This document shows, one piece after another, positions 34,581 to 45,215 of a stretch of DNA of 64,000 nucleotides (the stretch's first letter is position 1; the number at the start of each line of letters is the position of its first letter). The position numbers were made by a program, and so were the translations under genes. Source of the DNA: Phoronis australis. Taxonomy: Eukaryota; Phoronida; Phoronidae. The notes under the pieces are model-generated. The model made no database searches, was not told the DNA's origin, and saw nothing but the letters and a program-made list of their open reading frames with translations. Where the stretch lies: positions 1 through 64,000 of the forward strand of contig NMRA01000674.1 in NCBI GenBank assembly GCA_002633005.1, read 5' to 3'.

Positions 34581-35237
34581 GCAAAAGGTGGTTGGCTGCG
34601 CTTACGAGCGCCTACGCCCCACTACATTGCGTTCGAAGAAACCCCTCGTCTATTTGACAATGCACATGTGACTACTGAGCCCGACTGCTTCATAAAACAT
34701 TTGGAATTGTATTTCGTTTTCTTTGACATCAATAGGGCATAGGCAGCTAGCACTTGAACTGCATAAGCCCGCCTGGGTATTCTGCAAGCTTCGGTGACTG
34801 AGGAAACATTATCTCGCTGGGAAGAAAGACCCGCGATCGATGAGATGGAAACTAATAAAACAAGCAACATCAGTTCGTTTTTGCGCGTAAAAAGAGTATA
34901 TTCTACATGCACTAGAATCAGTTATTCTGCTCGCAGAAATGACCGTTTTTATAAAGCGCCAAAATATAAGGGACATTACCAGTTTTATGGTCGGCCTTTT
35001 GCGACTAACTGTTTTGGATGGCACAGACTTCTTAAAGTTATTAGCTTTGCCCAGAACTAGAAAACAATAAAATTCGTTGTATTTTACTACTACAGGATGC
35101 GCTAAACGAATTGACTCTTGACCCTTTAATCAATGAAAGCTAACTTGAATAAAGAACGGCAACTGAAAACCGAAAATAAAACCATCCTCTTCCTTGGTTT
35201 CTATTTAGGGCAGCTACACTTCTGGCCTATCTGTGTC

Positions 35238-35402
35238 ATGGGTGGCGCAGCACTAAAATAAGTAAATAAGTGTATGGGAGGGAAGGGGGCTGTAACTCCG
35301 CAGCCCCCGATGGTGCGCGCCGTCCATTCCTATGGGCGCTTCGGTTCAGCACTGAAATAAGTGCCGGTGGGTCTATAGCCCGGGGCCCCTTATGGTGCGC
35401 AA
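35238..35402 (+). repeat. GC-rich hairpin repeat, diverged relatives
   Basis: CATGGGTGGCGCAGCACTAAAAT is followed by a GGGGGCTGTAACTCCGCAGCCCCC block and GGTGCGC. A second unit starts with CAGCACTGAAATAAG and contains CTATAGCCCGGGGCCCC. This is the same family as 34440-34580. It lies directly left of the large transposon that starts at 35461. Confidence 0.55.
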
Positions 35403-36170
35403 TTCAGTCCTGTGTACAAAACGCTATTCTCCTTCTCGCAGACGCACATTCATCCCTTATTAGACCGGGATCCCAGAGTTTTTTTTGGGCATGTAAAGGT
35501 AACTCGTACTGTGGTGCCACAGTGCTCTGTGGGTATCCTTGGAAATGGCCGTCTGGCGTAGGTTCGCTCTGGTGGGTGTGATCAGGGGAGCCAAAAAAGG
35601 TGCAGGTGGCATGATGCCTTTTGTGGTACATTAGGCGTGTTTAGGCCACAAGCTAGGCCAGGCCCATTACACTAGTCACCTGATTATGACTCATGGGGAC
35701 ACGACATCACCGGATTCCTCATGGGTGAAATCTTCCAATTTGCCTATTTGTTTCAGAAAGACAGAAAGATTATTAAACCTGTATGAACTAACAATGTTAT
35801 CCAGGCAGGTTATGTGTCCATCAAGTAGTAGATTACGGTGTCTATTGTAGGCAGGGCAAATCTCTACCAGATGTTGAGGAGTCTCGGCCTCCAAGCCACT
35901 GTTGGGACCCAATGAACATGCTTTGATGTTACGGTGCGGAGCTATGTTGCAGTGTCCAATAATAATCTGGATCAGCGGCCTTATAGCAAGCCTATCTAAA
36001 CATAACAGTTTCTTTGAACCTTTTGGTTCAATAGGACTTGGAAAAAGTTGTTTGGTTTGTCTGCAGGCAGAGAGCTTTTCCATGAATCCACGGACAGTTT
36101 ACACACCCAGTGTCTTACTTTTGCTCTGCAGCACCTATAGGCAACTGGTATGCAAGGTTTTGGTACAAAA

Positions 36171-36326
36171 CAGGGGCGGATTCAGGATTTTGAGTTAGGG
36201 GGCCAGGGCAGACTTTAAGCCAGGATTTTGCCCATCAGACATTCGCATCCCCGAACTGCCAAATGGAACCTGGGAGAATTTTAGGGGGGGGCATGGCCTC
36301 CTTGGCCCCCTCTAAGTCCGCCACTG
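36171..36326. mobile_element. 156-bp hAT-like MITE inside the LINE
   Basis: The ends are CAGGGGCGGATTCAGG and, inverted, CAGTGGCGGACTTAGAGG. CAAAA flanks both sides (36166-36170, 36327-36331), and homology can be extended to CAAAACAG. Skipping the insert and one flank makes the LINE reading frame continuous across the junction (SAPC then FVPKPCIP), which supports the boundaries. Confidence 0.75.
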
Positions 36327-36493
36327 CAAAACAGGGTGCACTTGCTCCTTCTTTTGCAAGTTTGTCAGCAGCTTCGTAACCGTCAATGCCAACATGGGCT
36401 TTAACCCAGTTCACATGAACAGTTCTGCAAGCTGATAGGTGTTTAAGCTCGCTTACACAGGCCAGGACACAATGGGAGTTGGTCTTGGGCTTA

Positions 36494-36498
36494 GTTAG
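36494..36498. other. target-site duplication GTTAG, left
   Basis: GTTAG here and at 39696-39700 flanks the gypsy element. Five bases is the usual Ty3/gypsy duplication length. Confidence 0.75.
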
Positions 36499-36716
36499 TG
36501 TTAGGTAGGCAGTAACCTAGTAAATTGGTATAACACGTATATTGCTTGTTGAAAAGATGGTAACTACATATAATACGGAAATACTAGTAAATAGGTCTAT
36601 ACACTACGGAGTCCTTTGCCACACAGATTGTAGAATCTAAGTGAGTCTTCTCTGAGACTGGTGGGTTCAATGTTCGTGGTTGGCACACCTTCTAATGGTG
36701 TGTGGTCGGCACACCA
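36499..36716 (-). repeat. gypsy 3' LTR (218 bp)
   Basis: Bounded by TG...CA (TGTTAGGTAGG at the left, GCACACCA at the right on +) between the GTTAG duplication and a purine tract on the element strand (GAGCGGGGGGAGG, 36719-36731) that fits a polypurine primer site. Its outer 87 bp (36630-36716) match 39609-39695 with about 7 differences. It contains a short hairpin CACACCTTCTAATGGTGTG. Confidence 0.7.
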
Positions 36717-39608
36717 ACCTCCCCCCGCTCATCTAGCGTTAGGGCGGAAATCGAGTTGGTGGCAGTCCTTTGTTGGAGTGGAACGATCGCCGAGGCACGT
36801 CAAAATGGTCATGGCAACATGCGAAGTTGTAGCAGGTATCGGGTGCCTCTTCGAAAACCTTTCGCATGCGGCGGGCATAACAGAGCCGACCGTCTGAAAG
36901 GCGATAAGTCCAGTTGCCAATGCAGTCGACAACTTTGAGAGGCGCTGACCATGGTGACGATCCCTTGGGAGTATGTGGTTTCTTCACACGTACGGAATCG
37001 CCAGTTTTGTAGGGTCCTCTGTGTGTCACTGGTGTAGGTTTTGGGCGAGCGGACTCACGCTTCTTCTCAGAGAAGACTGGAACGCGCTCCCCTCCACGAG
37101 GGGTCCGAACAACCTCGTAGGCAAGTCAAAATTTGCGGTGCAAGAAACGTTCGGCTGGGCTGTTGTCAGCAGATGTAGCCCGAAAATGAGCCAGTAAATT
37201 CTCTAGGTGTTGGTCCCACGGAACGTCGTCACTCTTGGTTTGTATGCCGTTCTTTAATAACGGTTGAAAACCTCGATTTTGCCATTTTGTCGTGGGTGAT
37301 AGACTGCAATGTCTTCGTGGAAAATGTCTCTGTTGCGGAGGAACACCTCAAAATCGTAGCTCGTGAACTGTGGGCCGTGGTCAGATACAAGCAGGTCGGG
37401 GTTGCCAAAAGTTGAAAAAAGATTGCGCAGCCAGCGGATAACGGTAGCAGTGGTAATGTCGCCCGTGCTGAGAATGAAGGGGAATGACGAATGGTAGTCG
37501 ATGGCAGCTAGTATGAAGCGTTTGTTCGGAGGTGCACTGAGTGGCAAAAGGTCCAGTGATGTCGATGCCGATCTTTTTCCAGGGCTGGGTTGGTGGTGGT
37601 ATGGCATTCGAGGGTACGTGGTATGCTGGAGCAGATTTATTGGTATGCTGGAGCAGATTTATTGGAATCCTGGCACGCAGCACAATATCGTACTGAATGT
37701 TCCACTTCTTTATTCATACCAGGCCACCAGTAGGCTTCACGTAGTTTGTGTTTCATCCGGCGATGAATGCCGGAGTGGCGTAAATGGGCTATCTGTAGGA
37801 TTTGCTGCCGGAGGCTCGTAGGTGCGACAATCCGTGTAATAACAGTGGTGTCAGAGCTGTCCTGTACCAATTTAAGTAACCATCTTCTAGAGACAGTCCG
37901 CTACGAACTTGGTAGAAACGTTGCAGAGCCGGAGACAGGTTTGTTCTGGAAGGCCATCCATTGCATACGCAACTGGTGAGCAGTTCATAAGTGGAGTCTT
38001 TGCTGCAGGCAGAGCGAATGGCGTCTAATGAAAAACCGTCATTACTCGCAGTAGCGATGATAGCTTTGACGGAGGGGTCATTGACCCCAGCAACTGCGTC
38101 ATTTTTCGTAGTTAAGCGACTTAAATAGTCAGCGGGAACATTGTCTTGTCCTTTTCTGTACTCTAGGGTATAATTGAAAATGGCAAGGCGGTCATTCCAA
38201 CGGATGAATTTACCGCGTTTTCTGCCTGTGCCGGTTTGACTCAGCATTGACGTAAGTGCTGAGTGGTCTGTGCGAATTGTGAAATTTCGTCCTTAGCAAG
38301 AACTTCTCCCAGTACTCCGAGAATTGAACCGTTTTGACGGCAAGGGCTTCACGCTCATTTACTGCATAGGAGCGCTGGCGCTCATCGAGTGTTTTGCTGC
38401 CAAACAGAATGGGCACTTCCTTTCCGTTTTGGATTTGTGACAGCACAGCACCAAGGCCGACATCAGACGCGTCAATGGAGAGGATGATGTCACTTGTAGG
38501 GTCAAAAAGGTGTAGTTCCAAGTTCTGACACAGCATGGCTTTTATCGTGTCAAACGCCTGTTGGCACTGTGCAGACCACACAAACTTTACATTGTTTCGT
38601 GTGAGGGCACGGAATGGCTCAGACATCTCAGCAAAATGGTCCAAAAAATCTTTGTAGTAGTTGAGTGAACCTAGGAATCGTTGCACGTCTTTCAGAGCCG
38701 TCGGAACAGGTGCATTACGCACCGCGGCAAGGTTTGCGGGGTCGGGTTTCACTTTGTTGTGGGAGACAATGTAACCCAAGTATGGTAACTCTTCGACACC
38801 AATGACACATTTCTTGGGGTTGACACGTAGGTTGTTGTCACTCAACCGTTGCAATAGGTTGTCGAGATTGTGGTACAGTTCGTCCCACGTGCTACCCTTG
38901 ACCGCAATGTCGTCCATGTAGGCCTTGCACCCAGGAAGGTCACTTACAATGTTAGAAATGAGGTACTGGAAAACTGCAGCACTGTCTGTAAGACCCATAG
39001 ACAGGCGGTTGTAGGCATACAACCCCTTGGGTGCAATTGTAGGCCTGGTAGTAAGCAGACGACTCTCAACATCGAGCAACGTATTAAAGTAACCCCACCA
39101 AATATCAATTTTAGCATAATACTTGGCGCCTTGCAAATCCTGGATGACATCGCTGATGACGGGAAGCGGGGAAATCGAGATGGTATGACTTGACGATTCA
39201 AGCCTGTCAGGTCCGTAGTAATGCGCACGGAACCATCCGGTTTCCACACTTACCAGCGGGTGTTGCCACAAGGGTCGTTCGTGTGGCTGGAGTTTGGTCC
39301 GTATTCCTTGCGCTTCCATTTGGTCAATGGTTTTTGCAGCGTCTGCGCGGCGGTAATATGGTATTGGCCGCAGGCAGGCACGTGTAGGCAAAGCATTGGG
39401 TTGCAGTTGTATGGTTTGTGCAAAATCAGGAAACAAGCCAATGGTAGATTCTGTAAGTGTAGGGTATTTGCTTAGCAGACGAACGCAGTCGTCGCGGGTG
39501 CGGCAGCTTGTAGTAACGGCTTGAACTGATTGCATAGGGCCATCCAGTGTGACTAACTGTAAAGCAGTGATGGCATTTTTTCCAGCAATAGGCGCACACC
39601 GGTTGGGA
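36717..39608 (-). pseudogene. Ty3/gypsy pol, decayed
   Basis: Read on the - strand from 39608: reverse transcriptase with the AYMDDIAV catalytic box (near 38920), LPYLGYIVS, and RNase H beginning LSIDASDVGLGAVL (near 38480). The frame breaks near 38250 and continues with YRKGQDNVPADYLSR (38150), an HHCC integrase zinc finger (HLRHSGIHRR ... CAACQ, 37690-37790), then the DDE core (IGIDITGPF near 37570, LLVSDHGPQFTS near 37375, HPRQNGKIEVFNR near 37270) and a C-terminal domain with KTGDSVRVKKP (37000). gag and protease are absent. Several frameshifts and stops make it inactive. Confidence 0.9.
37620..37663. repeat. 22-bp tandem duplication in gypsy integrase
   Basis: GGTATGCTGGAGCAGATTTA plus TT occurs twice in a row. 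Twenty-two bases is not a multiple of three, so it shifts the integrase frame between the zinc finger and the catalytic core. This explains why the same short peptide (NKSAPAY) appears at the end of one frame and the start of the next. Confidence 0.9.
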
Positions 39609-39695
39609 GTAGAATTTAAGTGATTCATCTCTGAGACTCGTGACTTCAATGTTCGTGGTTGGCACACCTTCTAATGGTGTGTGGTCTGCACACCA
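39609..39695 (-). repeat. gypsy 5' LTR remnant (87 bp)
   Basis: Matches the outer 87 bp of the other LTR at about 92 percent identity, keeps the CA-terminus, and is followed by the GTTAG duplication. The remaining LTR, primer-binding site, gag and protease are missing; pol sequence begins at the break. Confidence 0.8.
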
Positions 39696-40797
39696 GTTAG
39701 AGCTTTAATAGCTGCTTGGCGGTTGGAGAGTATGAAGAGTCCCCTGTTTCCAAGGACTGTTTCATGCTCCCTTGCCAGTTGGGCAGCCTGGTGAATGGCG
39801 ACAATTTCAGCCTGAAAGACTGTAACGGTGTTACCCAGTGAGATCCAGCTTTCTTTGTCGCCACCTGCAAGGCCTGGAAAGTAAATTCCTGATCCTGACT
39901 ATCCGTTCTCAAGTTTAAAGCCATCAGTGTAACAAACGGACTGATGGTCATTGTAATCAATGATTTCTCCAATTTCTGTATAGAAATTGTGTCAGGGAGC
40001 CAAGAGAATGACACTCAAAAATTGAGCTAGATAAACTTTTCTGGTAACCACTTCAAACTGCCTACAATACCTCCAACGTAATCCATTGTATCAAAATTGG
40101 TCACTGCCAGACAATTGAAGTGGTGGGACTGAAGTATCGGCCAGGTAAAAAATTGAGCTAGATCAATCCAAGAGGTAACCGCGTGAAACCAGTTGCAAAA
40201 TATTCACCGTGAGCCCAGGTATCACAAATAAACATTGCTAGACAAATCTAGTGGTTTGTTAGCCCCGCCAAACACGCCCAAATACTCCAGAAGCTGGATA
40301 AACCCACCAGGTAACCGTTTAAAACCAAATTGACCAATGTTCACCATCTCTGCACATGACACAACAGTAAGGTGCCAGCGGTGGGGTGCCCCCCTCAGAC
40401 AAATTATAAGGAGTCGAAGCAGAATTCATTAGAAGCCGATTCACGCTGAATAAGCACCACATTGAGGAGCCAGGCACTTCGATTTTCAATAAAGCCAGTG
40501 AGTCCGTGCGACATAGGTTGCTACACAAGGTGAAAAATTTTTGTCCGCAAGTTTACGTCGGGGCATGAAAACCAGTAACATTGTGCCTGAGGTTGGAGCG
40601 ACCTCACAAGTTCATGCGACAACAGCGGAATACTCCACATGATTCACTATTAAAAACAAAACCTAAAAACCTGTGAGTGACGGATGGCACATTGTGTTTG
40701 CAGGAATCTATATTTTTCGTTATCCTATTTTGCCAGTTTAAACTAAGTCCCTCTGTTTTCGAATGAATTTACTCAAATCTACTAAGTTCTTTATTAG

Positions 40798-42240
40798 ATG
40801 CAACTGCTAAAACGAGGAATCATATCAAAATGGCGACTTTTGCTGTCGTCTGCATTATGTATGCGCACCAGCTACCTTAATTTCACACAGTACGTGATTA
40901 ATGTCAAATTTGGCAAAACTGCTCAGTTTTGGACAACCTACACTTTTCTCATAAACCGCGCCCACAGAGAACTCCAGAGATGCGTCAAGACCAATGGCGT
41001 CAGTGGCTATATCAACATTTGCCCTAAACCGCCCAAACTAAGCCAGCTGGGGAACATTGCCTTACCAAAAGTTGAAATTCGTGAAGTGCTGCAAAACAGC
41101 GCGTTCTTAGTGCGACCTACGAGGAAGAAATTAGTAGATCGGCTGTTGACCTCTCTTTGGAACACTAAGTCCGTTAACCCGCGGGATGCAGCATCGAGCA
41201 TGAAAGGGATAGTGGCTTTCCGCAGCTCCGAGAATGCAATGCGTCGATGTTCCCTCTCTATGACACAAAGGGCAATGGCTGTAACTGAACTTAAAACATT
41301 TGCAAGACTTGAAATTGGGTAGAATGCAAAGAGTCAGTGCACGGTCCTTTAAGAATCAAAAAGAAAAAATCGACAATTTGTGCAATCCGTTTGCGGACGA
41401 CGGCTCCACCTGGTCTGGTTAATATGCAACGGCCAAGCAGCAACCCAAGCAACGGGAGACTATCTGATCAATGCGCTGATCTGAGGCCATGATGCAAGAA
41501 AAACTCCAACACGAATGAGAAAACGACAGCACTAGGTTTCTGCGACCACTGAAACGTACAGCTGTCCAAATTTCGCTGCTGATAGCGTGAAGAAGAAAAC
41601 CAAGTCATCAGCCTCACAGAGAAACAAGACAACCGCAAACAGCCTCAAAGATTTTTTCATACGCATAATCGTAGTTGTAGCAGAAAGGACAGACTTCGAC
41701 CTCTGAAAATTTCTCTCACATCCAATCACACCTTACCCGTTATCACTTGCTCACTGCGTCAAATCCGAAACGTCTGTTTTGTTGAAAAAACATGAATTGT
41801 TCCAGACAGAACCTATAACAGATGGAAACTTTCTACAGTGCTACGTGACGGTTTCTGATGGCGGACTTCTTCTACATTCGGTCATCTCACAGACGAGGAA
41901 CAACTTACGGATCAGTTGGGCGATCGATGTTATCAGAGGTCTGTTCGGGGACACTAAGTATGTTGAAAACTCAATCAAGGACAGTAAACAGAAACAACGC
42001 GGCGAACCTAATTCCATGTCCAAAAGATGCCATAACAGGGCCTAATCATATGCGACAGAGCTCACAAACACTTCTTAGCAACACCGCGTTCAAGAATGAA
42101 CTGGTATATGTTTGGTGGGAAACCCTTGTTTGTTTAGCATGGTGCATGGTGACTGCTACAAGTTCTTTCCCGACGATAACCAGCAGATCATGGTGAAAAA
42201 ACCTGATCATCTCCAAGGCAACCACGAGGAAGCGGACACG
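40798..42240 (+). pseudogene. decayed FGKTAQFW / NHEEADT-type transposon gene
   Basis: A 174-codon open segment (40798-41322) contains VKFGKTAQFWTTYTFLINRA and ends in a GIVAFRSSENAMRR...TQRAMAV stretch. After frame breaks come ENDSTRFLRPLKRTAVQ (near 41540) and finally a segment reading VHGDCYKFFPDDNQQ ... LQGNHEEADT (42128-42234). From memory, this motif order belongs to a large gene family repeated in invertebrate genomes, with a nuclease-like C-terminal half after NHEEADTR. The gene lies between the inverted arms of the large transposon and is cut by a TTAA element right after ADT, so the C-terminal half is lost or displaced. Functional assignment is inference. Confidence 0.5.
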
Positions 42241-42244
42241 TTAA

Positions 42245-43670
42245 AGGAGAATGCCACCAAAAGCAGCCTATTTTGTATCAATTTAGAACGAGTAGTTCCA
42301 CTCTATAACAGCAAGTACAGTTCTTTTACCTGACACCTGACGGCAGACGGTGGTGTTAAAATTAACCAATGACGTCAGAGGTTCGAACGCAGTCTGTTCA
42401 GCAGTGCACACCACGCTTACTGGTGTCAGCTTATCGCTTAAATTCATCGTTTTACATACGAATAAATCACCTAAAATCGATGTAAAACCATTACAAATAC
42501 ATCGAGTTCATGAACAAACGTGTTGTTTTATTTCGCTGTGACGGATTTCAAGTTCGGTAGGCCAATTAACTTAGTTCGGTCACGGGAGTTTGGGGTCTGT
42601 TCGGTGATAAATTCGAATTATTCTTCCGTGAAATACAGAGAGGAGAACATAGCAGAGTGTTATAATTTTAGACTTGCGATTTTCTTCAGTTGGAAACTCA
42701 CGATCCCGGCAGTGGCTCGGAATACCACCAGGCCCATCGGGCTGCCAGATTGAAGACATCACGAACATAAACCAGCCAAAGTTGTAAACTAAGCTTCCAG
42801 TCGCGAAAAGACTATACTAATGAGCCAAATAAATAATATGCACGTGATCATTTTGCGAATTTACTTACTCGTCTGTGGCTGCGAAGTCAGCTAGGTTTCT
42901 CTTCCACAGAACGCAGGGCAAAAGTTGTAAAGTAACAATGATTCGAATATGTATATCTAAATACAGATTCCCCTAACACCCGACCATAGGAAATAAAATC
43001 GAGTTATTGTTTCACAACAGCTTTCTGTCAGCAAACACTGAATTAGCATGCACTGACACGGCTTCGGTGCCCGGTCAATTAGCTTTATAGCATCTCAAGA
43101 CGGTTCGCAGTGATTTATTCATTGCTGGCTTCTCAGAACGTTTGCACTCACGAACACTCCAAATGCATTACAATTGTATCTAATAAGACAGTCTTTGATT
43201 CAGTTTTACATAAGCATTGGTTGGGGTGAGAATAATTCATATTGAAACCGAACGCACAATAAAACACCATCCGGGACATGGCAGCTCGCAATCCCGACTT
43301 AGACGAGTGCTCATCCGACGAAGACTTCACAAGTCGATCGTTAGGTTTCACAGGCGTATCAGTTCGAACAGGAATACACCGACCAAGAAATACTAGAGAG
43401 GTGCTCTGAACATGCACAGACAACGGAACACATGGATAGTTCCGAAACCCATTTGAATAACTTGTCATGGTGTCAGTGCACTAACTGCACGATAATAGAA
43501 ACGCCTGACGTTTGCGTTTGTTGCTACCAAATTCCGCAAGTGAAACGCCTTCTTGGAGAAGCGCAGATGTGTGTCTCACGGACCATCCTGATTTTGCACC
43601 GCATCTAAACAGAGGTGTGCTTACGACGTTTTTTAGGGCTGCCTTGAATTATTTGTAATTGTTCATGTTT
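42245..43670 (+). mobile_element. TTAA-target element, copy 3 (inverted, right end missing)
   Basis: Starts TTAA/AGGAGAATGCCACC at 42241-42258 and is the reverse complement of the right half of the elements at 1716-3371 and 58588-60283 (shared marks AACAACACG...TTTTATTTCGC and CCTGACGGCAGAC). It diverges from them at the EQAQTTE codons and continues into the rest of a P2RX7-like gene where the other copies switch to the THAP fragment. The far TIR was not found, so the right end is uncertain. Confidence 0.65.
43278..43660 (+). pseudogene. P2RX7-like zinc-domain gene fragment
   Basis: From ATG at 43278 the reading goes through an acidic start (MAARNPDLDECSSDEDF), then YQFEQEYTDQEILER-like sequence, then WCQCTNCTIIETPDVCVCC, then QIPQVKRLL, a CxTDHPDF-like segment and a VL..F.AALNY-like end, in two or more frames. 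The Cys-rich order WC-x-C-x2-C...C-x-CC followed by C-x3-HP-x-F is that of the C-terminal domain of P2X7 receptors, a module also found alone in many invertebrate transposon-associated genes. No channel part is present. Frameshifts near 43360 and 43560 make it a pseudogene here. Confidence 0.65.
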
Positions 43671-43903
43671 TCATGGCCAGCTGCAATTCTCCATAGTCAA
43701 AAACTGATCAACAACTGATCCACGTTTCTTTGCCTCTTGCCTGCCGAACGCAAATACACTAGGCACAGCATCTGAGTTCAGCCTCAGTCTCTTTTTCTGC
43801 CTTGGCATGAACTGTTTGTCCAGGCCGGCATTCGTTAGTGAAATAACTGTCGACAAAATCCCGGCCACGGACACGTTTCACCTCCTTATATACTTGGTAT
43901 TTA

Positions 43904-44050
43904 CATGGGCGGCGGAGCATTGAAAAAAGTGGGGGACTAAAGCCCCTCAGCCCCCCTGTAGTGCACCGCCTATAGAGCCATGTGCGGCGTAGCACTGAAA
44001 AAGTGGGGTACTATAGCCCCCCCCAGCCCCCTATGATGCGCCACCCATGG
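43904..44050 (-). repeat. GC-rich paired hairpin repeat, right copy
   Basis: Reverse complement of 34440-34580, with both linked units conserved (CTATAG blocks flanked by GGGGGCT/AGCCCCC). It lies just inside the right repeat arm of the large transposon. Confidence 0.7.
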
Positions 44051-44279
44051 TTCTACATCTCATATGGGGCTCAGTCATCGTGGCGACAGCCCCAGGCATC
44101 CACACTGGGGAAGGGGGTATCCAACCACTTTGGAAATCGTGACTGGTATGCAGTTGAATTAAATAAAGATTCTAGGTTATGTTTCACCTTTTTACTTTTG
44201 ATCATTACTAGGATGGACGCATTTTAGTTGAGAGAGAGAGCGTCCAATTAAAAGTCGTCCGTGCATCGGCCAAACATCT

Positions 44280-45215
44280 GCATGCTACTGTCCCACCGCT
44301 GAAATTGTCTGTAAGATACATTTTGTTGCATGCGGAGTGTTGCTGGACATTAAGCAAATGGTTTCAAACGGTTACCTGGCGGGTAAATCTAGCTCAACGC
44401 AGATATTTGGTCGTGTTTGGCGGGTCTAACCCACCACTGTTTCGGTCGCAGCGTTTATTTATGATACATGGACTTACGTAGAATATTTTGCGACTGGTTT
44501 TACGCAGTTACCTCTTGGGTTGATTTAGCTCAAACTGGAGCCCTTTTTATAATCGTCTGGCAGGGACACCCCACCGCTGAAATTGTCTAGCATCTTACTC
44601 GGTTGTGCCATGTGCAGCGATGTTGAACATCGTGCAATTGATTTCAAGCGGTTCCCTAGTGGGTTGATCTAGCTCAACACAGATATTTGGGCGTGTCTGG
44701 CGGGGCTAACCCACCACTAGATTTGTCTGGCATTGTTTATTGTGATACCTGGGCTTAAGATGATTTTTTGCAACTGGTTTTATGCTGTTACCTCTTGGGT
44801 TGATTTAGCCCAAATTTTAATACTTTTTGATATTCGTCTGGCAGGGGCACCCCACCACTGAATGTTGTGCCATGTGCAGTGATGTCGAACATCGTGCAAT
44901 TGGTTTCAAACGGTGGGTTGATCTAGCTCAATTCGGGTATTTTGGCGTGTCTAACCCACCACTAGATTTGTCTAGCAGTGTTTATTTGTGATACCTGGGC
45001 TTACGGTGAATATTTTGCAACTGGTTTCAAGCGGTTACCTGTTGGATTGATCTAGCTCAGTTTTTTACCTTGTTTATAACCGTCTGGCCGATACTCCCCA
45101 CCACTGAAATTGTCTGGCAGTGACCAATTTTGATACAGTGGATTACGTAGGAGGTATTGTAGGCAGTTTGAAGTGGTTACCAGAAAAGTTTATCTACAGT
45201 ACCTCAATTTTTGAG
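44280..45215. repeat. dimeric tandem repeat forming the right arm
   Basis: Alternating half-units of about 140 bp share the marks CCACC(A/G)CTG, GGTT(A/T)CCT and TGATCTAGCTCA. Full dimer starts near 44290, 44567, 44848 and 45096, giving periods of about 277, 281 and 248. The left arm (40004-40420) carries two to three half-units of the same family in inverted orientation, so the array has expanded or contracted in one arm. Confidence 0.8.

Larger units (their letters stand above)
35595..39994 (-). mobile_element. 5'-truncated LINE fragment (RNase H and 3' end)
   Basis: Flanking direct repeats GGGAGCCAA (35586-35594, 39995-40003) mark its insertion. The right inverted arm of the host transposon (45225-45245) shows the uninterrupted site. 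Read on the - strand it starts inside an RNase H domain: a YTDG-like motif near 39910, then FQAEIVAI, then FILSNRQAAIKAL. It is interrupted by the gypsy element, resumes at 36493 with VNWVKAHVGIDGYEAADKLA, and ends in a tail with ETPQHLVEICPAYNRHR (35835-35890) typical of LINE ORFs after RNase H. Without nested inserts it is about 1 kb. A catalytic Asp is replaced (LSNRQ) and a frameshift lies near 36020, so it is dead. Confidence 0.75.

Noticed and set aside
38870-39475. Several + strand open frames of 65-107 codons
   Set aside because: They are antisense shadows of the gypsy reverse transcriptase on the - strand.
42350-42541. Open frame at the start of the third TTAA element
   Set aside because: It matches the non-coding end shared by all three element copies, in different frames.
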